Positions 1 through 7,503 of a DNA stretch of 64,000 nt are shown here, piece after piece; positions within the stretch are counted from its first letter, which is position 1, and every line of letters starts with the position of its first letter. The translations under genes and the position numbers were made by a program. The stretch is taken from assembly GCA_023401925.1 (NCBI GenBank), contig JAEXDA010000073.1, forward strand, positions 62,001 through 126,000, in the 5' to 3' direction. Under the pieces are notes generated by a model. It saw only the letters and a program-made list of their open reading frames with translations. It did no database searches and had not been told where the DNA came from. The stretch comes from Bacillota bacterium (GTDB taxonomy: Bacteria; Bacillota; UBA4882; UBA8346).

Positions 1-1
1 A

Positions 2-424
2 TATATCAAACGGCTAAGACCCTATATTCATCTGGAACTTATGGAAATTGGCGACTTCCCTTGCCCCGACGGAGCAAACGAAAGCGCGCGTGACGCTCAG
101 GAGCAACAAGTCAAGGAACGGGAAGGGTTGGCGATCCAGAGTTTGCTTCACTCTAAAGAGTATTTGGTAACACTGGATCGTCAAGGCAAAGAATTATCGT
201 CTTTGGAGTTTGCTTCCTTTATTCATGAACGTGCCCTTTCCGCCGAGCCGCTGACCTTTGTGATTGGCGGTTCGCTGGGACTACCTGATGAATTCATTAA
301 AAAAGCCGATCTCAATTGGAGCTTTGGAAAACTGACCTTCCCCCATCAGTTGTTCCGGGTGATGCTATTGGAGCAGGTTTATCGGGCGTGCAAGATCAAT
401 AGGGGAGAGAAGTATCATAAGTGA
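2..424 (+). CDS. rlmH: RlmH, 23S rRNA pseudouridine-1915 N3-methyltransferase (5' end outside window)
   Basis: About 140 residues are visible, and the frame is open to the left edge, so the N-terminus lies outside the window (the family is about 159 residues). The SPOUT-fold methyltransferase RlmH uses SAM to methylate N3 of pseudouridine 1915 in helix 69 of 23S rRNA. Diagnostic features are the SAM-binding knot motif FVIGGSLGL and the C-terminal signature FPHQLFRVMLLEQVYRA followed by INRGEKYHK, which ends at the TGA exactly as in complete family members. The ATG at position 41 is internal, since in-frame homologous sequence (YIKRL) continues upstream of it. No gene follows for about 270 bases. 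Confidence 0.95.
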   Translation, partial: YIKRLRPYIHLELMEIGDFPCPDGANESARDAQEQQVKEREGLAIQSLLHSKEYLVTLDRQGKELSSLEFASFIHERALSAEPLTFVIGGSLGLPDEFIKKADLNWSFGKLTFPHQLFRVMLLEQVYRACKINRGEKYHK

Positions 425-691
425 CGGCGAAATTTTGGCTGGTTTTTTGGTGGAAAGCCTTGAATCGACAAGTAAATCAGAGAATTTTCTGTAAGAATTT
501 AATCTAGGTTCCGTAAAATATCAATGAACATAGGTATAAGATCTTCTTGTTTTTTAAATGCCCTACAAAATTAAATCGATGGCTTAAATCATATTTCGAA
601 TTAATAGTATTTTCAATCAGAGTATTAAAAACTTTTATTTTCGAAGATTGCAGTCAACCGCTACCACAACTTCCTAAACCGTGCTCTCATC
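425..691. other. Intergenic stretch between rlmH and the IS remnant
   Basis: No convincing gene is present. The + strand frame open over 547-801 overlaps the transposase and has no ribosome site or recognisable motif. The stretch probably contains the degraded 3' end of the IS3 element, but I could not find its terminal inverted repeat here. Confidence 0.4.
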
Positions 692-1435
692 TCAAGGCTG
701 CCATTTTTCTTTTAAAACGTCCTGATAATCATTACTCGCATATTGAACACCGCGATCGGAATGATGAAACAACCCTTTTAAAGGCTTGCGACGATAAATA
801 GCCATTTTTAAGGCAGCTACTGATAAATTGGTATCGATAGCATTTGACATAGACCATCCAATGATTTTTCTAGAGAACAAATCCATGACTGCAGCTAAAT
901 ATAGCCAACCTTCAAAGGTACGAATATAAGTTATATCCGCTACCCATACTCGATTAGGTGCATTGACCTGGAATTGCCGATTTAAACGGTTAGGAGCAAC
1001 GGGATATTTATGATTGGAATTGGTTGTGATCCTAAACTGTCGCTTAAATCGAGCTTTGATTCCTAAATCTTGCATTAACCGTTCGACTCGTTTTTTACTG
1101 CACGGGATACCCATATCGTGGAGTTCATCGTGGATTCGGGGGCTCCCATAATGTTTATTATGCTTTATATAAATAGCTAAGATTTGTTCTTTCAATTGGC
1201 GATCTTTCTTTTTTCTTGGGCTTTCATCTCTTTGACACCATTGGTAATAACTGCTCCGCGAGGCTTTGAGGTAGCGGTACATCTTCTGAATGCTATATAG
1301 TTTATTTTCTTTAGCAATCTCGTGGATGACCCCATATTTCATTTCTGGGGTTTTGAGAAGGCGAGGCTGTCTAAAAAGTAATTCGAAATCAATAAGAAAT
1401 ACAATATATAGCTTCATCGAATGTGTCGGTTTCAA
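692..1435 (-). pseudogene. IS3-family transposase OrfB (DDE integrase domain), C-terminally truncated
   Basis: The 247-residue frame starts formally at a TTG and is normally expressed by -1 frameshifting from orfA. Residues about 30-150 match the HTH_21-type region (KTPEMKYG, then YRYLKASRSSYYQW). The rve core follows, with catalytic Asp167 in WVADITYI and Asp227 in HHSDRGVQYAS. The catalytic Glu expected about 35 residues after the second Asp is absent, because the frame ends at DVLKEKWQP. Reading one base over gives DVLKENGSL, the usual family sequence, so a frameshift broke the 3' end and sequence beyond it no longer resembles the family. The first ~28 residues come from the nested insert at 1361-1481. 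Confidence 0.85.
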
Positions 1436-1481
1436 TATATTGTATTTCTTTATCGTAAAATTCCCTTTTGGGACAGCTCCA
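1361..1481. repeat. MITE-like palindromic insert (~121 bp) between orfA slippery site and orfB
   Basis: The left end (+ strand) reads GAGGCTGTCTAAAAAG, and the right end on the minus strand reads GGAGCTGTCCCAAAAGG. These are imperfect terminal inverted repeats of the GGCTGTC type seen on several IS families and their MITEs. The inner part carries a perfect 16-bp inverted repeat at 1394-1409 and 1435-1450. The flanks AAG (1358-1360) and AAG (1482-1484) may be a short target duplication. The exact ends are uncertain by a few bases. The insert keeps the -1 OrfAB frame open. Confidence 0.6.
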
Positions 1482-1767
1482 AAGCCACCGCTTTTTTTAG
1501 GATGTCGCGCTCCATTTGTACGTCAAGAAGTTCTTGTTGCAACTGACGAACTTTTTCTTCCAAATCGGTGCCTTGTTGACGATGACCCTGACCTGGAAAA
1601 CTGCGTTCTCCTGCTTCACGAAATTCTTTTTTCCAACGCCAAAGTAGGTTCCCGGGGATTCCTAAATCATTGGCAATTTCGCCTACTTTTTTACCACTGG
1701 TTTGAGTTAACAGTACTGCTTGCTCTTTAAATTCTTTACGATATACCCGACCTGGCATTTTCTTCAA
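1450..1767 (-). CDS. IS3-family transposase OrfA (HTH and leucine-zipper protein)
   Basis: The 105-residue protein binds the IS ends and supplies the N-terminus of the OrfAB transposase. Residues 8-45 form the HTH (YRKEFKEQAVLL, then VGEIANDLGI and LLWRWKKEF). Residues about 66-95 form a leucine-zipper coiled coil ending in ERDILKKAVAL, where the A7G slippery run lies. The last residues (ELSQKGILR) are encoded by the nested MITE-like insert and not by the original element. The ATG is preceded by AAGGAG. Product is probably non-functional for transposition because OrfB is truncated. Confidence 0.85.
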   Translation of the reverse strand: MKKMPGRVYRKEFKEQAVLLTQTSGKKVGEIANDLGIPGNLLWRWKKEFREAGERSFPGQGHRQQGTDLEEKVRQLQQELLDVQMERDILKKAVALELSQKGILR

Positions 1768-1807
1768 CTCCTTGATTATATTTTATCTCTTAATCAAGTG
1801 TCTAGCA

Positions 1808-2062
1808 AATCGGGGGAAGATCATACCATTATTGAATCGGGAAAGGCACGGGTTGAAGGGACATACAATACGTCCCTTACCCTTAGAGAACTGGAAGGAT
1901 GAGTTTTTGACGTGGTTTCACGGCTTGAAAGGTCAAGAGTTTGATTCGGATAAAAGGGTGAAGATTATTGAAGATGGGCTGAAAGTTTGGTTGAAAAGGG
2001 ACTCACTGAACCTGAAAGGGCACATTAAAAAGTCTAATGCATTTCTGCAATACCTGCAATAA
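1808..2062 (+). pseudogene. Fragment of an unidentified gene beside the IS end
   Basis: An open frame runs from the IS end to a TAA at 2060-2062, encoding about 84 residues rich in Lys and Trp (for example WKDEFLTWFHGLKGQ and KIIEDGLKVWLKR). It lacks its own start in this segment, because the frame enters from the IS. It looks like the 3' end of a gene cut off by the insertion, but I do not recognise the family. Confidence 0.3.
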
Positions 2063-2145
2063 ATCTTTTGTGGTAGAAGGCGACAGTCATTGCATCTTTA
2101 ATATGTAGCCATATAATTGAAGTTTAGAAGAAGGAGTTTCACGTT

Positions 2146-3135
2146 ATGCCAAAAAACGATAATATGTTGGCAATTTTGTGGATGCTGAATTCAGGCGTAA
2201 AAATGACTGCAAAACAGATATCGGAAAGATTAGAAATTAATATCAGGACTGTTTATCGTTATATTGATGCGCTTTGTGCCAGTGGAGTACCTATAATATC
2301 CGGCACAGGTCATAACGGCGGGTATAGCTTGCTGAACAATTTTATCAGAGCGCCTCTGCTATTTGATATTGAAGAGCAAAAGGCGCTTCTTCATGCTGCA
2401 GTTTTTGCAAGAGAAGCCGGATATCCTTTTAGTGAGGCATTAAACAACGCGACAGAAAAATTGAAAATGTATTCGAACCAGGAGCAGGAGAGCATACTCA
2501 ACCGTCATTTGGTCGGGTTTGAAGTAATAAATCGTGTTTTTGACCCTTCCATCAAAACGATATTGATGGAACTGGAGCAGGCTGTAGCAAACGAGTACTC
2601 TGTCAAAATTGAATACCGTACAAGCCGTGACGAGCCTCCCAGGGATAGGGTTATTGACCCCTATGGAATGTTTTACTGGAACAACAAGTGGTATACTGTT
2701 GCGTTTTGCCATCTCAGAAATGAAATTCGCAGCTTTCGTGCCGAACGAATTTTACACATCGAGCGGACTCAAATGATGTTTAAACGTCCCGCAGCTTTTT
2801 CGGCCCGTGAATTTTTTATAAAAAATCTGTTGCCTGATTTAGCGGGCAAGGAAGGATTAATTTTTTTAATTATCAGAGGCAGGTCGGAGGCATTGGATGA
2901 TTTATGCCTGCATTGGTTTTTGGGGCATCATCTGAAAGAGCGGACTTCAAATCAAGCTGTCTTTTTACTTGATGAAAAAGTAATTCATGCATATGTACCC
3001 TATTTTCTTTTATCCTATGGGAAATCCATTCAAGTAATCGAGCCACTGAGTTTGAAGAAAAAACTTGTTGCTGTTGCATCGGAGTTAATGGAATATTATA
3101 AGATAAACAGCTTCACTGACAGTCCTTGTCAGTGA
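2146..3135 (+). CDS. YafY-type transcriptional regulator (HTH_11 plus WYL domain)
   Basis: The 329-residue protein begins with a DeoR-like winged HTH (residues about 5-62, with TAKQISERLEINIRTVYRYI as recognition region and GGY wing). A WYL ligand-sensing domain follows at about 140-230 (RVIDPYGMFYWNNKWYTVAF, then SFRAERI), and then a WCX-like C-terminal extension. Such proteins are local repressors or activators that respond to nucleic-acid-like or small-molecule ligands. The ATG has a good ribosome site (AAGAAGGAG). The stop codon lies inside a terminator hairpin. The next gene encodes a DJ-1/PfpI protein, a frequent partner of regulators of this type. The ligand cannot be told from sequence. 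Confidence 0.9.
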   Translation: MPKNDNMLAILWMLNSGVKMTAKQISERLEINIRTVYRYIDALCASGVPIISGTGHNGGYSLLNNFIRAPLLFDIEEQKALLHAAVFAREAGYPFSEALNNATEKLKMYSNQEQESILNRHLVGFEVINRVFDPSIKTILMELEQAVANEYSVKIEYRTSRDEPPRDRVIDPYGMFYWNNKWYTVAFCHLRNEIRSFRAERILHIERTQMMFKRPAAFSAREFFIKNLLPDLAGKEGLIFLIIRGRSEALDDLCLHWFLGHHLKERTSNQAVFLLDEKVIHAYVPYFLLSYGKSIQVIEPLSLKKKLVAVASELMEYYKINSFTDSPCQ

Positions 3136-3147
3136 AGCTGTTTTATA
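3105..3147 (+). terminator. Rho-independent terminator of the WYL regulator gene
   Basis: Perfect 16-bp arms at 3105-3120 and 3128-3143 with a 7-base loop, followed by a short T run. The coding stop TGA overlaps the 3' arm. Confidence 0.85.
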
Positions 3148-3217
3148 ATGGGTAAAAGTATCAATCCCAATGAAGATTGATTTACTCAATGAATTGAAAA
3201 TGATGGAGGATAAGCAA

Positions 3218-3844
3218 ATGAATAATACTGTATATCTCTATGTGTTTGATACGATGGCAGACTGGGAAATAGGTTACTTAACTGCCGAACTGAATTCGGG
3301 AAGATATTATAAGAAAGGGCTGACACCATCAAAAATAGTTACTATAGGTATTGAAAAGATTCCTGTTACTACAATGGGAGGTTTGAAAATATTACCTGAT
3401 ATTAGATTGGATGAGTGCAGCATTAAAAACGTAGATGCATTGATTCTACCGGGTGGGGATACTTGGACGGAAACAATTCACGAACCGATAATAAAAACTG
3501 TAGAGCGATGTTTAAAGGAAAATATTCTTGTAGCAGCAATTTGTGGAGCTACAATAGGGCTTGCTCGGAAAGGATTGCTGGATTCGCTATGGCATACGAG
3601 TAATAACTTGGAATACCTTAAAATGATATGTCCTACCTATACCGGAGAAAAGTACTACAAGGAGGAGTCTGCTGTAACCGCTGGAAAGCTGATAACTGCT
3701 TCCTCAGTAGCTCCATTGGAATTTGCTTTACATGTCTTGAAGACCTTAGACGTATTTGAACCACAAGCATTAAACGCCTGGTATAATCTTTTTAAAACTC
3801 ATGAACCTAAATATTTCTACGAGTTGATGAATTCAATTCAATGA
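3218..3844 (+). CDS. DJ-1/PfpI-family protein (class I glutamine-amidotransferase-like)
   Basis: The 208-residue protein has the DJ-1/PfpI fold. Glu17 (DWEIGYL) and the nucleophile-elbow Cys109 in AAICGATIGLARKG are in the expected places, and DALILPGGDTW precedes the elbow. Family members act as glyoxalases, deglycases, chaperones or amidases, and the specific activity is unknown here. An upstream in-frame ATG at 3170 exists, but the ATG at 3218 has GGAGG eight bases before it and starts right at the first beta strand (NNTVYLYVFD), so it is preferred. It follows the WYL regulator in the same direction, after a terminator. Confidence 0.88.
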   Translation: MNNTVYLYVFDTMADWEIGYLTAELNSGRYYKKGLTPSKIVTIGIEKIPVTTMGGLKILPDIRLDECSIKNVDALILPGGDTWTETIHEPIIKTVERCLKENILVAAICGATIGLARKGLLDSLWHTSNNLEYLKMICPTYTGEKYYKEESAVTAGKLITASSVAPLEFALHVLKTLDVFEPQALNAWYNLFKTHEPKYFYELMNSIQ

Positions 3845-3867
3845 AGGCATACTTCACAATTTTTAGG

Positions 3868-4071
3868 TCATAATCGGGTGATGCTGTCCAAATCATTGGA
3901 ATTGATTATAGCCCCACCATAAAAATTGCTAAAGTATTTGCCTTTTTTAACGGACTCATCACAATAAATAATATAATAAGCCATTGGCACTCCTGATTTT
4001 AGAATCTTTGTTCTGTTAGGAATTCGACTGACGTCGGGGTCCTCCTTCAGAAAGAAATTGTTGAGTGCCAT
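3868..4071 (-). pseudogene. N-terminal fragment of a DUF3800-like protein
   Basis: The 67-residue minus-strand frame contains YYIIYCDESVKKGKYFSNFYGGAII. This resembles the start of DUF3800 proteins, which have a metal-dependent nuclease-like fold beginning with an acidic DES motif. Complete proteins are over 200 residues, and here the frame ends soon after NDLDSITRL with no continuation. It is a truncated remnant. DUF3800 genes are common near defence and mobile genes, which suits the primase-helicase relic next door. Confidence 0.5.
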
Positions 4072-4084
4072 CTATAGTGGGGAA

Positions 4085-4114
4085 TTGGCTCAAAACTGAC
4101 AAATTTGATATAAT
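4085..4114 (+). promoter_or_regulatory. Candidate promoter of the primase-helicase gene remnant
   Basis: TTGGCT at 4085-4090 and a perfect TATAAT at 4109-4114, with an 18-base spacer, about 90 bases upstream of the ATG at 4205. Confidence 0.5.
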
Positions 4115-4204
4115 AGATCTTAAAAACGGACATGTTTCTAGATTATGGAAAATATCTGAAAACGGTAATCTCTTCTATAACAATGAATATTGTTGAGGAT
4201 TAAA

Positions 4205-4738
4205 ATGGATTTCAACGAATTGCTCACGAAGTACCATTCGTTACAGAGTGAGAATCATCGTTTGCGAGAAGAAAATAAACGTTTAAGGCTTCAATTGAGA
4301 ATTCCTGAACAGCCAGGGATTCCTTTTGATTTTGTGCCCCATTTGAGTGCAGCGGAGCTAAAACCGCTGCCGGAAATGATTAAAGCGGATTGCAATAAAG
4401 AAGAGAATCCGGAGATTAATAACCTCTTAACTCCATCGGAAAAAATCACATTATTTATGTCGCTCTTTAAAGGCAGGGCTGATGTTTATGCCAAAAGGTG
4501 GGAAAGCCAGCGAAAGAATACTTCCGGCTACTCCCCGGTTTGTTTGAATGAATGGCGGCCTGGATTGTGCGCTAAGCCGAAAGAAAAATGTTTTGACTGT
4601 GCCCATAAGGCATATGACAAGCTGGACGAAAAAGTGATCGATGCCCATTTGCGCGGGATTGATAATTTTGTTGCGGGAATATATCCTTTATTACCGGATG
4701 AAACCTGCTGCTTTTTGGCCATTGATTTTGATGGGTAA
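4205..4738 (+). pseudogene. TOTE-type conflict-system primase-helicase, N-terminal remnant
   Basis: The frame gives 177 residues. A coiled coil (about residues 5-35, SLQSENHRLREENKRL) is followed by the start of the archaeo-eukaryotic primase domain. That part has SEKITLFMSLFKGRADVYAKRW, the Cys cluster around CLNEW, GLCAKPKEKCFDCAHK, and HLRGIDNFVAGIYPLLPDETCCFLAIDFDG ending at the acidic active-site strand. Full-length relatives continue through the primase, a DEAD/DEAH helicase and a PLD nuclease domain. Here the frame stops just after the first catalytic Asp pair. The missing C-terminal part reappears at 6416-7479, so an outer-membrane-barrel/TetR module lies inside the former gene. The ATG at 4205 has TGAGGA upstream and is preferred over the upstream start at 4190. 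Confidence 0.75.
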
Positions 4739-4805
4739 AAATATTAAGCTTTTTGCACTTAAAGGGAGTTTTGTTGATTTCTTGGCGACCTTCCTGATAA
4801 CAAAA

Positions 4806-4839
4806 GCAAACTAACAGGTCAGTGTTCCTATTAGTTTGC
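4806..4839. terminator. Weak inverted repeat downstream of the barrel gene
   Basis: Nine-base arms (4806-4814 and 4831-4839, GCAAACTAA/TTAGTTTGC) with a 16-base loop between the converging primase remnant and the minus-strand barrel gene. No clear T run, so termination is uncertain. Confidence 0.3.
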
Positions 4840-4862
4840 GCTATAATCAATAAAGTTCAAGT

Positions 4863-5507
4863 CTAGAATTGATAAGTAAGACCGAAGGTGGGACCGGAGA
4901 AGGTTGTCTTTTTGTTAGTATCGCTTAATTTATATTGTTCAAATTTATAACCAAGGGAGGTACCGAGATTTCCGGCAAAGAAGTAAGAGTATGTAATATT
5001 TGATAGTAAGATTGTAGCATCTTCATCAGCAGAGCCTACTTTGCCTTTACCGTGAATGGAATAACCGACAGCGCCTTCTAGTTCGGATTTTTCACTGAGC
5101 CATAACTTCCCGTCAAGCCCAATGATATAACCGGTATATTTGGAATTATTCGTGTTAGGGATATCACAAGATAGCCAGTTGTAACCGGCAGTTATCTCCA
5201 AAATGGCCGCATCGTTTTCAATTAGATCCAGACAGCTAAGTTTGATATAATGATTATCCAAATCAATGTCACCGCTATCGGTCTCATCAATTCGGCTTGT
5301 AAAGTCGAACCACAGAGTAAAATCATTACCAAAGGTGACATCACCGTTGACCGAGATTCCTTTAAGATCGTTGTTGGTTTGTTTACCGGTTTGCTCCCAT
5401 TTTGGCTCAATTAAGCTGCTGACAGAAATACTGTTTGCCATGGCATAAACAGTTAAAGATAAGAGCAACAAACCAACTAAAAACAGCGTTATAATAATCT
5501 TTTTCAT
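4863..5507 (-). CDS. Putative outer-membrane beta-barrel protein
   Basis: The 214-residue protein has a typical signal peptide (residues 1-24, KK then a Leu/Val-rich core, cleaved near AMA-NS). The rest consists of alternating polar and hydrophobic strands with repeated Tyr/Trp/Phe (for example FTLWFDFTSRIDE, LEITAGYNWLS, YTGYIIGLDGKLWLS). It ends in GLTYQF, and the terminal Phe is the hallmark recognised by the outer-membrane BAM machinery. I therefore call it an integral outer-membrane barrel, size consistent with about 10-12 strands; no specific function is recognised. The gene has AAAGGAG before its ATG. Its promoter overlaps a TetR operator, so it is probably repressed by the divergent TetR protein. 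Confidence 0.65.
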   Translation of the reverse strand: MKKIIITLFLVGLLLLSLTVYAMANSISVSSLIEPKWEQTGKQTNNDLKGISVNGDVTFGNDFTLWFDFTSRIDETDSGDIDLDNHYIKLSCLDLIENDAAILEITAGYNWLSCDIPNTNNSKYTGYIIGLDGKLWLSEKSELEGAVGYSIHGKGKVGSADEDATILLSNITYSYFFAGNLGTSLGYKFEQYKLSDTNKKTTFSGPTFGLTYQF

Positions 5508-5534
5508 TTAGCGTTACACTCCTTTTTATAAACT

Positions 5535-5576
5535 GACCGTCGGTCTAATGATATGATAAAAAAATTTTTATGTCAA
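5535..5576 (-). promoter_or_regulatory. Promoter of barrel gene with overlapping TetR operator
   Basis: On the minus strand TTGACA (5571-5576) and TATCAT (5548-5553) are separated by exactly 17 bases. Immediately downstream lies the perfect palindrome GACCG-T-CGGTC (5535-5545), covering the expected transcription start. This is a classic repressible layout for the TetR-family gene at 5724. Confidence 0.75.
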
Positions 5577-5676
5577 GAGGCGTGTTTAATTTTTTTAAAG
5601 TTAGCTTCAGGGAGGAAAGATAGGAATAACTTTAGAACCCTATGGATATTGACGTTCAAAAATGGATAGAGTATGA

Positions 5677-5705
5677 TTGACAGAGAATGACCCTGGGTCT
5701 AGATT
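5677..5705 (+). promoter_or_regulatory. Promoter and second operator of the tetR-type gene
   Basis: TTGACA (5677-5682), 17-base spacer, then TAGATT (5700-5705). The spacer contains the palindrome GACCC-T-GGGTC (5689-5699), which has the same 5-1-5 architecture as the operator at 5535-5545. This suggests autoregulation. Confidence 0.55.
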
Positions 5706-5723
5706 GGGAAGGGTGGTACACTT

Positions 5724-6347
5724 ATGCGAGTATTAAAAGAACCGGAAGAACGCAAAAACGAAATATTAGATACCGCAGAAATGCTTTTTATTACAAAGGG
5801 ATATACCAAAACAACGGTAAACGATATTCTTAATGCAATAGGGATTGCAAAGGGCACGTTTTATTACTATTATAATTCCAAAGAGGAAGTAATGGAAGCT
5901 GTGATCTCAAGGTTTGTTGAAGCGGGGGTCGTAAAAGCCAAGGAGATTATGGTTAATCCTAACTTGACCGTTCACGAAAAGTTTTTAACCGTTTTAATGG
6001 CTCAGAAACCAGATATTAAAAATAAGGCACAAATAACTAAAGAGTTGCACGAAAATGAAAATGCGCAAATGCATCAAAAAAGCATAGCGGAGACCGTATT
6101 AAAGTTGACCCCGATTCTAACGGAAATTGTGGAGCAAGGCGCTCAGAAGGGAATGTTCAAAACACCTTGTCCTAAAGAAACAGTTGAATTTTTACTTGTA
6201 GCTTCTTTATTTATGTTTGACGAAGGGGTTTTAAACTGGGAGCAGCAAGAGCTTATACAAAAGATTCAGGCCTTTATTCACATTATCGAAACAACATTGG
6301 GTGCGGAAAAAGGTAGCTTTTCTTATATCGCAAAATTATTTGATTAG
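5724..6347 (+). CDS. TetR/AcrR-family transcriptional regulator
   Basis: The 207-residue protein has an N-terminal TetR HTH (residues about 10-56: ILDTAEMLFITKGYTKTTVNDI, then GIAKGTFYYYYNSKEEVMEAV). A helical ligand-binding domain follows with no specific signature. It is divergent from the outer-membrane barrel gene, and both promoters carry 11-bp 5-1-5 palindromes, so it most likely represses itself and the barrel gene. The start is supported by GGGAAGGGTGG upstream. Together with the barrel gene it forms a module sitting inside the primase-helicase relic. Confidence 0.9.
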   Translation: MRVLKEPEERKNEILDTAEMLFITKGYTKTTVNDILNAIGIAKGTFYYYYNSKEEVMEAVISRFVEAGVVKAKEIMVNPNLTVHEKFLTVLMAQKPDIKNKAQITKELHENENAQMHQKSIAETVLKLTPILTEIVEQGAQKGMFKTPCPKETVEFLLVASLFMFDEGVLNWEQQELIQKIQAFIHIIETTLGAEKGSFSYIAKLFD

Positions 6348-6415
6348 AGGTGTGGGCAAAACCGGTTGTAGAAATTGCTGTTCAATATGGAGTGTCGGAT
6401 GTTGTATAATACATA

Positions 6416-7479
6416 AAGTTTGCAAAACTGGATGATGCTAAAAAGCAGGCTGAAAATAGACCTTTTGATCATTATGTCATACCAAGATTTACTTCCCTTC
6501 GAGTTCCTGTGGATAAGGAGGAGAAAGAAGTATCAAGGGCATTCGAAATCAGCAAATTGTTCGTGACATAGTAAAGAGTCATGAAAACGGTAGGAACTGT
6601 ATTGTCTTGATGGATAGAATCATTCATGTGGAAATCCTTGCGAAGGAATTGAGAGAAGATATTCCGGATATGCTTGTTCTAACAGGCGGGATGGGCGTTA
6701 AGGAAACCAGGGAAATTTTGAAACAAATCGCGGATAAGCCCGTTGATCAACCATTGACTTTGGTCGCTACTGGTAAATATATCGGGGAAGGTTTTGAGGA
6801 ACCTCGCTTGGACACGTTATTTTTAACGATGCTGATATCTTGGAAAGGGACTTTACAGCAATATGCCGGTAGGCTTCATCGATTATTCGAAAATAAAAAG
6901 GAAGTGCAGATTTATGATTATGTGGATATTCATGTGAAGATGCTGGAGAAAATGTATCATAAGCGGCTTTCAGGATATGCAGGTATTGGGTATAAAGCGA
7001 AAGGTGAAAGTGTTGCAGCAGAGTCCATCGACATCATTTTTGATAAAAATAACTTTTTGCCTGTATATAGCAATGATATTTTGAATGCAGCCCGGGAGAT
7101 TTTAATTGTAAGTCCTTATGCCACTAAAAGAAGAACTTTACAGATGTTGCAACATCTTAAGACGGCACTCTGCAATCAAGTCAAATTAATGGTAGTAACC
7201 AAGCCTGTTGACGATTTCAACAACAAGGATATAACCGTCTTGCAGAGTTGTTTGGATTTGTTGAAAAATGCAGGAGTTAAGCTAATATTCCGCCCTAATA
7301 TTCATCAAAAATTTGCGGTGATCGATCAAAGGATTGTATGGTATGGAAGTATTAATTTATTGAGTTTTGGGAGTGCGGAGGAAAGCATCATGCGGCTTGA
7401 AAGTCCTAATATAGCCAATGAACTGATTAAAATTACAGAAAAGGTTAAGGCTAACGATGATTATTGGTGGAAAGGCTAG
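6416..7479 (+). pseudogene. TOTE-type conflict-system primase-helicase, C-terminal remnant (helicase C plus PLD)
   Basis: The continuation of the gene begun at 4205. From 6416 a first frame reads KFAKLDDAKKQ and HYVIPRFTSLRVPV, family-typical sequence before the helicase C domain. A frameshift near 6535 moves to the frame that is open to 7479 (GIRNQQIVRDIVKSHENGRN, then CIVLMDR). Helicase motifs V and VI are intact (VATGKYIGEGFEEPRLDTLF and LQQYAGRLHRLF). A C-terminal phospholipase-D-type nuclease domain has the HxKxxxxD motif in IHQKFAVID. The Walker A region and most of the primase are missing. From ATG 6607 a 290-residue product could be translated, but it would lack an ATPase site. Confidence 0.75.
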
Positions 7480-7503
7480 CGAATAAGGCCAAAATAGAAT
7501 TAT

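Larger units (their letters stand above)
692..1807 (-). mobile_element. IS3-family insertion sequence, 3'-truncated and carrying a nested MITE-like insert
   Basis: The minus-strand orfA-orfB pair has the IS3 organisation. A run of seven A followed by GC (complement of 1490-1497) near the end of orfA is a typical A6G slippery site, and the -1 frame is open from there into orfB, so a fused OrfAB could still be made. The orfA-proximal end is probably near 1807, where the minus strand reads TGCTAGACACTTG and begins with the 5'-TG typical of IS3 ends. The other end is lost: orfB stops before its last catalytic residue. The copy is therefore expected to be inactive. Confidence 0.8.

Noticed and set aside
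547..801. Short + strand frame beside the IS element
   Set aside because: It overlaps the transposase on the other strand, lacks a ribosome site and shows no recognisable motif.
1394..1450. The 16-bp inverted repeat read as a plain transcription terminator between orfA and orfB
   Set aside because: It has no T run and lies centrally in a larger element with terminal GGCTGTC repeats, so a MITE-like insert explains it better.
1290..1730. 146-residue + strand frame inside the IS element
   Set aside because: It is antisense to orfA/orfB and spans the nested palindrome; a shadow of the transposase frames.
3170..3217. Longer N-terminus for the DJ-1/PfpI protein
   Set aside because: The upstream ATG has a weak ribosome site, whereas GGAGG stands eight bases before the ATG at 3218, where the conserved fold begins.
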